Assembly: GCF_030150285.1 (NCBI RefSeq)
Contig: NZ_JASLGE010000020.1
Span: 124,001-188,000, forward strand
DNA length: 64,000 nucleotides
Reading direction: 5' to 3'
From: Pseudomonas sp.
GTDB taxonomy: Bacteria; Pseudomonadota; Gammaproteobacteria; Pseudomonadales; Pseudomonadaceae
The translations under genes were made by a program, and so were the position numbers. The notes under the pieces are model-generated. The model was given only the letters and a program-made list of their open reading frames with translations, did not search any database and was not told where the DNA came from. Below are positions 59,506 through 64,000 of this stretch, piece by piece. How positions within the stretch are numbered: the first letter of the stretch is position 1; every line of letters begins with the position of its first letter.

Positions 59506-60889
59506 GGGCTGGCGTTCTTCCAGCAGCCGTCTGCTGGCGCTGTACAGTTTTTTGTTCGTGGCCTGGAGCTGCATCCTGGTGGGGGTACTGTATTACGAAG
59601 TCTCGGATTACCTGGGCAACCTGGCCAAGCACTCGTTGATGCAACGCCAACACCTGTTTGCACGCTTTCAGGGCGAGCAACTGGATGAAGCGCTGGCCAC
59701 CAGCATGACCTTCGATATGCGTGCTGTAGACGCCTACGGCCTGTTCGATGCACAACAGCGGCCCATCAGCGGCCCGATCCAGAGCATCCCTGCCGAGCTG
59801 CCGCTTGATGGCAACATTCATGAACTGAGCACCTGCATCACCTCCAACGACCCCAACCTGCCGCAGGACAGCTGCGATGCCGTGGCCACCCAAACCCTCG
59901 ATGGGCGCTGGCTGGTGTTGGTGCGCGACAACGGTTCGCTGTTTGCTGTAAACCGCCTCATTGTGCATGCGCTGCTGTGGGGCCTGTCGCTGACCATCAT
60001 TCCTGGTTTTATCGGCTGGCATTTGTTGCGCCGCCGGCCGCTGCGGCGCATCCGGGCCATTCAGGCCAGCGCCGAAGCCATTGTCGCGGGCGACTTGACG
60101 TACCGCTTGCCGTTGTCCGATCGCCGTGACGAACTGGACATGCTGGCCGCCATCGTCAACGCCATGCTCGACCGTATCGAGCGGCTGATGCACGAAGTCA
60201 AAGGTGTGTGCGACAACATCGCCCACGATCTGCGCACGCCCCTCACCCGCTTGCGCGCGCAGTTGTATCGCATGCAGCAGCACGCACGGGAAGGCTCGCC
60301 CGAAGCCCTGCAACTGGATCAGGTGCTCAACGAAACCGACACCTTGATGGCGCGCTTTCGCGGCCTGCTACGCATCTCTGAACTGGAAGACCATCAGCGT
60401 CGCTCGGGTTTCCTGCCCCTCGACCCGGTGGCGCTGCTGCAAGAGCTGTATGATTTTTACCTGCCCCTGGCCGAGGAAGGCCAGGTCACGCTCACACTGC
60501 AAACCCCCGCCAGCCTGCCCGGCATGACGGGCGATCGTGCGTTGCTGTTCGAGGCATTGGCCAACCTGCTGAGCAACTCCATCAAGTTCACCCCGCCGGG
60601 GGGCCAAGTGATTCTGCTGGCAAGCCAGGAAGACGGTGGCCCGTGCATTGAGGTGCTCGACACCGGCCCGGGCATTCCCGAAGCCGAGCGAGAGGCCGTG
60701 TTCCAACGCTTCTATCGCTGCGATGAAACACACGCCGGCTTTGGCCTGGGCCTGTCGATCGTGGCGGCCATCGTTAACCTGCATGGCTTTACCCTGAAGG
60801 TCAGCAACCGTGAAGGCGGTGGCGCGCGGCTGACCCTGCATTGCCAACAAAGCCTGATCCCCACAGGCTCTTCGCGCGGGCAGGTCTGA
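59483..60889 (+). CDS. sensor histidine kinase
   Basis: A 468-residue membrane kinase: TM1 about 17-38, a periplasmic sensor part of about 120 residues, TM2 near 157-178, a HAMP linker (LRRIRAIQASAEAIVAGD), a phosphorylation helix with His248 in NIAHDLRTPLTRLR, and an ATPase domain with LLSNSIKFTPPGG, DTGPGIP and GFGLGLSIV. Start ATG 59483 lies inside the end of the response regulator gene. The signal is unknown; two close cysteines (CITSNDPNLPQDSC) in the periplasmic part could form a disulfide. Confidence 0.9.
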   Translation: MSLPNPSKGWRSSSSRLLALYSFLFVAWSCILVGVLYYEVSDYLGNLAKHSLMQRQHLFARFQGEQLDEALATSMTFDMRAVDAYGLFDAQQRPISGPIQSIPAELPLDGNIHELSTCITSNDPNLPQDSCDAVATQTLDGRWLVLVRDNGSLFAVNRLIVHALLWGLSLTIIPGFIGWHLLRRRPLRRIRAIQASAEAIVAGDLTYRLPLSDRRDELDMLAAIVNAMLDRIERLMHEVKGVCDNIAHDLRTPLTRLRAQLYRMQQHAREGSPEALQLDQVLNETDTLMARFRGLLRISELEDHQRRSGFLPLDPVALLQELYDFYLPLAEEGQVTLTLQTPASLPGMTGDRALLFEALANLLSNSIKFTPPGGQVILLASQEDGGPCIEVLDTGPGIPEAEREAVFQRFYRCDETHAGFGLGLSIVAAIVNLHGFTLKVSNREGGGARLTLHCQQSLIPTGSSRGQV

Positions 60890-61033
60890 CACGGTCTTAT
60901 CGCCGGTACGGCGGCAAGCGCCACATCTACATATAATCATTAGGAATATATAAATCGTTTTATATTCTTTTTTAAAACAAAAAAATCCTGCAAGACTCTC
61001 GTCATAGCCCTTCCAACTCATGATGAGAACCCC

Positions 61034-61840
61034 ATGAAAAAGCTCACTGCCCTCACCGCTCTGACCCTGGCTGTTTTGTCGGGCCTGGCCCACGCCGACC
61101 GTCTGGACGACATCAAAAAATCCGGTGTGCTGCGGGTAGCCTCGTTCGACAGCAACCCACCGTTCGGTTTTATTGATGCCAAAAGCAAACAGATTGAAGG
61201 CCTGGACGTTGATTACGCCAAAGCCATCGCCGATAAACTGGGCGTAAAGCTGCAACTGCTGCCGACCAACCCGGCCAACCGCGTGCCGTTGCTGGTGGCC
61301 AATAAAGTCGACCTGGTACTGGCCAACTTCACCATCACCCCTGAACGCGCCGAACAAGTGAATTTCAGCATCCCCTACTTCGCGTCGGGCCAGCAGTTCA
61401 TCGTCAAGAAAGGCACGCTCAAGTCGCAAGACGACCTGAACACCTGGCGCGTGGGGGTCGACAAGGGCACGGTCAACGAAGGCGTGCTGCGTGAGAAATT
61501 CCCGGGTGCCAAAGTGATCGCCTACGACGATACCCCGTTCGCGTTCACCGCACTGCGTAACGGCAACGTGCAAGCGATCACCCAGGACGGCCCCAAGTTG
61601 ATCGGCCTGCTGGCCAATGTGCCCGACAACGACAAGTACGAAGTGCCGCCGTTCACCATTTCCAACGACCTGATCGGCGTGGGCATCCCTAAAGGCGAAA
61701 CCGCGCTGACCGAGGTGGTCAACGAAACCCTGACCGAGCTGGAAGCCCAGGGCAAGGCACAATCCATTTATGACGCCTGGTTCGGCCCGACCACCAAGAC
61801 CCCGCTGACCCGCCTGTACAAGATCGGCGACAAGAGCTAG
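61034..61840 (+). CDS. amino acid ABC transporter, periplasmic binding protein
   Basis: A 268-residue SBP family 3 protein with a signal peptide ending AHA (about residue 21). The mature start DRLDDIKKSGVLRVASFDSNPPFGFID and IEGLDVDYAKAIADKLGVK are given as separate family landmarks; NFTITPERAEQVNFSIPY follows. It resembles binders for cationic or acidic amino acids and cystine. An AT-rich promoter region precedes it, and a terminator-like stem separates it from the permease genes, giving extra binding protein. Confidence 0.88.
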   Translation: MKKLTALTALTLAVLSGLAHADRLDDIKKSGVLRVASFDSNPPFGFIDAKSKQIEGLDVDYAKAIADKLGVKLQLLPTNPANRVPLLVANKVDLVLANFTITPERAEQVNFSIPYFASGQQFIVKKGTLKSQDDLNTWRVGVDKGTVNEGVLREKFPGAKVIAYDDTPFAFTALRNGNVQAITQDGPKLIGLLANVPDNDKYEVPPFTISNDLIGVGIPKGETALTEVVNETLTELEAQGKAQSIYDAWFGPTTKTPLTRLYKIGDKS

Positions 61841-61860
61841 GGCTCTCGCTTTAACATCAA

Positions 61861-61889
61861 GCCCGTCACGGTCTACCGGACGGGTTTTG
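61861..61889 (+). terminator. partial terminator inside the ABC transporter operon
   Basis: CCCGTC (61862-61867) pairs with GACGGG (61879-61884) and TTTTGTT follows. It lies 21 bp after the binding-protein stop. Its place within the operon fits down-regulation of the permease genes relative to the binding protein. Confidence 0.7.
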
Positions 61890-61914
61890 TTCGTTTCTGG
61901 ATGGACGCTGTTTT

Positions 61915-62643
61915 ATGTTCGGTGAACTGCTTGCCCCGCGTTACCTGCACTGGCTGCTGGATGGTTTTGTACTGACGTTGTTTCTTTCACTGGTGACCTG
62001 CGTCGCCGCGACCGGGCTGGGGTTTTTACTGTGCCTGGCTCGCCTCTCGCCTTCACGGCTGTGGTCCTGGCCCGCCCGGGCTTACCTGGCCGTGTTTCGC
62101 AATACACCGCTGCTGGTTCAGCTGTTTTTCTGGTATTTCGGGGTGACAGCGATGCTGCCTGAAGGGCTGGTGATATGGCTCAATCAGCCCCGTAGCCTGT
62201 CGCTGGGGCTGTTTGATATTGAATGGCCGTCGTTTGAATTTCTGGCCGGGTTCTGGGGGCTGATGCTCTACACCACGGCGTTTATCGGTGAGGAATTCAG
62301 GGCCGGCGTCCATTCGGTGCGCCCCGAACAGCGTGCGGCAGGCCTGGCGATGGGTTTTACCTCGGCACAGGTGTGGCGCTTTATCGTGTTCCCGCAAGCG
62401 TTGCGCACTGCGTTGGGGCCTTTATTGGGGCAATACATGAACGCGCTGAAAAACTCGTCGTTGACCATGGCCATTGGCTTGGCGGAGCTGTCGTACGCCT
62501 CGCGCCAGGTCGAGACCGAAACCTTTAAAACCTTTCAGGCTTTTGGCTTCGCCACCCTGCTGTATGTGGCGAGCATTGCTCTGATTGAGGTCGTCGGCCA
62601 GCTCATTGCCCGTAGCAAGTGGTACAAACAGGGAGTGGTGTAA
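61915..62643 (+). CDS. amino acid ABC transporter permease 1 (GltJ-like)
   Basis: A 242-residue inner-membrane permease of the His/Glu/Gln/Arg/opine family. Landmarks are FRNTPLLVQLFFWYF after TM2, EEFRAGVHSVRPEQRAAGLAMG and the EAA-type loop leading to FPQALRTALGPLLGQYMNALKNSSL, given as separate parts. It forms the channel with the next gene's product. It starts 74 bp after the binding-protein stop and 3 bp separate it from the next gene. Confidence 0.9.
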   Translation: MFGELLAPRYLHWLLDGFVLTLFLSLVTCVAATGLGFLLCLARLSPSRLWSWPARAYLAVFRNTPLLVQLFFWYFGVTAMLPEGLVIWLNQPRSLSLGLFDIEWPSFEFLAGFWGLMLYTTAFIGEEFRAGVHSVRPEQRAAGLAMGFTSAQVWRFIVFPQALRTALGPLLGQYMNALKNSSLTMAIGLAELSYASRQVETETFKTFQAFGFATLLYVASIALIEVVGQLIARSKWYKQGVV

Positions 62644-62646
62644 ACC

Positions 62647-63330
62647 ATGGACTTTTCGGTTATCAGCGACAACCTGTCGTACTTTTTACTGGGTGCCTGG
62701 CCCAACGGCCCGCTGGGCGGTGCCGCGCTGACCCTGCTGTTGAGCGCGCTGTCGGGCGTCATCTCGGCCCTGCTGGGCCTGGCCCTGGGTGTCACTCTGG
62801 TGCTGATACGGGGTTGGGCCCGCTGGGCAGTGCTGGGGGTATTGGGCTTTCTGCGGGCCATCCCGGTGGTGATGCTGATTTTCTGGAGCTACTTTCTGCT
62901 GCCCATCGTGTTCAACGTCGATGTGCCGGCGCTGGCCACCGTGGTGTGCGCCCTGTCATTGATTGGCGGTGCATACCTGGCGCATTCGGTGTATGCCGGC
63001 ATCAGCAGTTTGCCTCCCGGCCAGTGGGCTGCCGGCAAAGCCCTGGGGCTGAGCACGGCTCAGGTGTTGCGCCTGATCATTCTGCCGCAAGCCTTGCCGA
63101 TGATGCTGCCGTCGTTCCTGAACCAGTGGATCTCGCTGATCAAAGACACGTCACTGGCCTATGTGATTGGCGTGGGTGAATTGTCATTTGTCGCCACTCA
63201 GGTCAGCAACCGGGTGATGGTGCACCCCACCGAAATCTTCCTGTTTGTGGCGCTGGTGTACTTCGTGTTTTGCAGCACCTTGGACCTGATTGCCAACCGC
63301 TGGGTCAAGCCCAAGGCACCGGCCCGCTGA
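62647..63330 (+). CDS. amino acid ABC transporter permease 2 (GltK-like)
   Basis: A 227-residue permease of the same family as its upstream neighbour: FLRAIPVVMLIFWSYFLLP, GGAYLAHSVYAGISSLPPGQ and AAGKALGLSTAQVLRLIILPQALPMMLPS as separate landmarks. Start ATG 62647 is 3 bp after the previous stop. No ATPase gene follows; the next gene is convergent. The transporter must use an ATPase encoded elsewhere. Confidence 0.9.
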   Translation: MDFSVISDNLSYFLLGAWPNGPLGGAALTLLLSALSGVISALLGLALGVTLVLIRGWARWAVLGVLGFLRAIPVVMLIFWSYFLLPIVFNVDVPALATVVCALSLIGGAYLAHSVYAGISSLPPGQWAAGKALGLSTAQVLRLIILPQALPMMLPSFLNQWISLIKDTSLAYVIGVGELSFVATQVSNRVMVHPTEIFLFVALVYFVFCSTLDLIANRWVKPKAPAR

Positions 63331-63346
63331 GGGTCGCCGCTACCGC

Positions 63347-63378
63347 AGGCTGCGATCGACTTACCCGCCTCGCAGCCT
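63347..63378. terminator. hairpin between convergent transporter genes
   Basis: AGGCTGCGA / TCGCAGCCT, perfect 9-bp arms with a 14-nt loop, between the permease stop (63330) and the stop of the MetI-like gene (63403). Probably a shared transcript end or a diverged REP. Confidence 0.6.
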
Positions 63379-63402
63379 CGTGCCTTCGTCAGCGACAACA
63401 GG

Positions 63403-64000
63403 TCAACGCCGGTGCGCCAGTGAGTGCACCAGGCGGTCGCCCAGGCTTTGCACGCCCTGCACCAAAACCACCAAAACCACCACCGTGGCCACCATCACCT
63501 GGTTATTGAAGCGTTGGTAACCGTAGCGAATCGCCAGGTCTCCCAACCCGCCGCCGCCAATCACGCCAGCCATGGAGGAAAAGCCGATCAGCATCACCAG
63601 CGTCAGGGTTACGCCAGCCAACAGGGCTGGCAGCGCCTCGGGCAGCAACACTTTAAAGATCACATGGCCAATGTCGCCGCCCATCGCCAGAATGGCTTCG
63701 ATGCGGCCTTTATCAACTTCGTCCAAGGCGTTTTCGACGATGCGCGCAAAAAACGGAAACGCCCCGATGGTGATCGGCACCACCGCAGCCGTGCTGCCCA
63801 ACGTGGTGCCCACGATCAAGCGCGTCAGCGGAATCAGGGCGATCAGCATCACCACAAAGGGCAACGAGCGGCCCAGGTTCACCACTGCGCCCAGCGCCGC
63901 GTTGAGCCGAGGCATCGGGTACACGCCCTTGCTGCGGCTGATAAACAGCAACACGCCCAGTGGCAAACCGATCAACAGGGTAAAAAAACCGGCCAGCAGC
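63403..64000 (-). CDS. metI: methionine ABC transporter permease, MetI type (partial)
   Basis: At least 198 residues; the frame runs to the window edge without a start codon in a sensible place (upstream residues LLAGFFTLLIGLPLGV continue the family pattern). Landmarks are LGRSLPFVVMLIALIPLTRLIVG, PFFARIVENALDEVD, EAILAMGG and FSSMAGVIGGGGLGDLAIRYGYQRF shown as separate parts. MetI proteins move methionine, and relatives in pseudomonads move organosulfur compounds. metN would be expected upstream, beyond the window. Confidence 0.9.
   Translation of the reverse strand, partial: LLAGFFTLLIGLPLGVLLFISRSKGVYPMPRLNAALGAVVNLGRSLPFVVMLIALIPLTRLIVGTTLGSTAAVVPITIGAFPFFARIVENALDEVDKGRIEAILAMGGDIGHVIFKVLLPEALPALLAGVTLTLVMLIGFSSMAGVIGGGGLGDLAIRYGYQRFNNQVMVATVVVLVVLVQGVQSLGDRLVHSLAHRR

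Overview
The window looks like chromosomal DNA of a Pseudomonas species, most likely of the P. fluorescens lineage. The grounds are the order gacA-uvrC-pgsA-tRNA-Gly, a TTG start on gacA, an OprD-type porin, sulfonate-use genes with an SfnR-type sigma-54 activator, and Pseudomonas REP palindromes of the type CTGTAGGAGCGAGCTTGCTC. No database search was possible, so product names rest on motifs, lengths and gene order.

Layout. 1-9382: end of a 3-oxoacid CoA-transferase operon, a cysteine hydrolase with a divergent GlxA-type AraC regulator, an orphan solute-binding protein, a large OYE-like iron-sulfur flavoprotein with an XRE-cupin regulator, a low-GC astacin-like metallopeptidase, yqaA and a shortened VgrG. 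9390-18355: sotB, then a vanillate regulon: vanAB, vanR, a porin, vanK and a further MFS gene, with four TGGATCCA palindromes matching the known VanR operator core. 18276-23768: nikR and nikABCDE, with an NikR operator between them. 23824-26902: a lysozyme inhibitor, a class III CoA-transferase and a PotF-like binding protein. 27409-38289: an organosulfur island (msuD, msuC, sfnR, aldo/keto reductase, FAD protein, DszA-like and DszC/SfnB-like flavoproteins) with three sigma-54 promoters and four copies of a shared 16-bp palindrome. 38290-39326: a relic integration site next to tRNA-Gly. 39392-43267: pgsA, uvrC, gacA and a divergent repressor/Cro-like pair. 43469-45015: a class I DAHP synthase behind two aromatic-rich leader ORFs and a strong terminator between them. 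45246-54499: ppiC, 3-hydroxybutyrate dehydrogenase, and valine-type and isoleucine-type acyl-CoA catabolic genes that converge on a REP. 55216-64000: small conserved proteins, a DUF1275 membrane protein, a histidine phosphatase-like protein, a lipoprotein, an AraC regulator, a two-component system, an amino-acid ABC transporter without an ATPase gene, and a MetI-like permease cut by the window end.

How the genes work together. Most of the window is nutrient scavenging: aromatic acids (van), nickel (nik), organosulfur compounds under sulfur limitation (msu/sfn), ketone bodies and branched-chain amino acids. The most informative non-coding signals are the DAHP synthase attenuator-like leader, the sigma-54/SfnR-type sites and the VanR operators. 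No CRISPR array, intact prophage or insertion sequence is visible.
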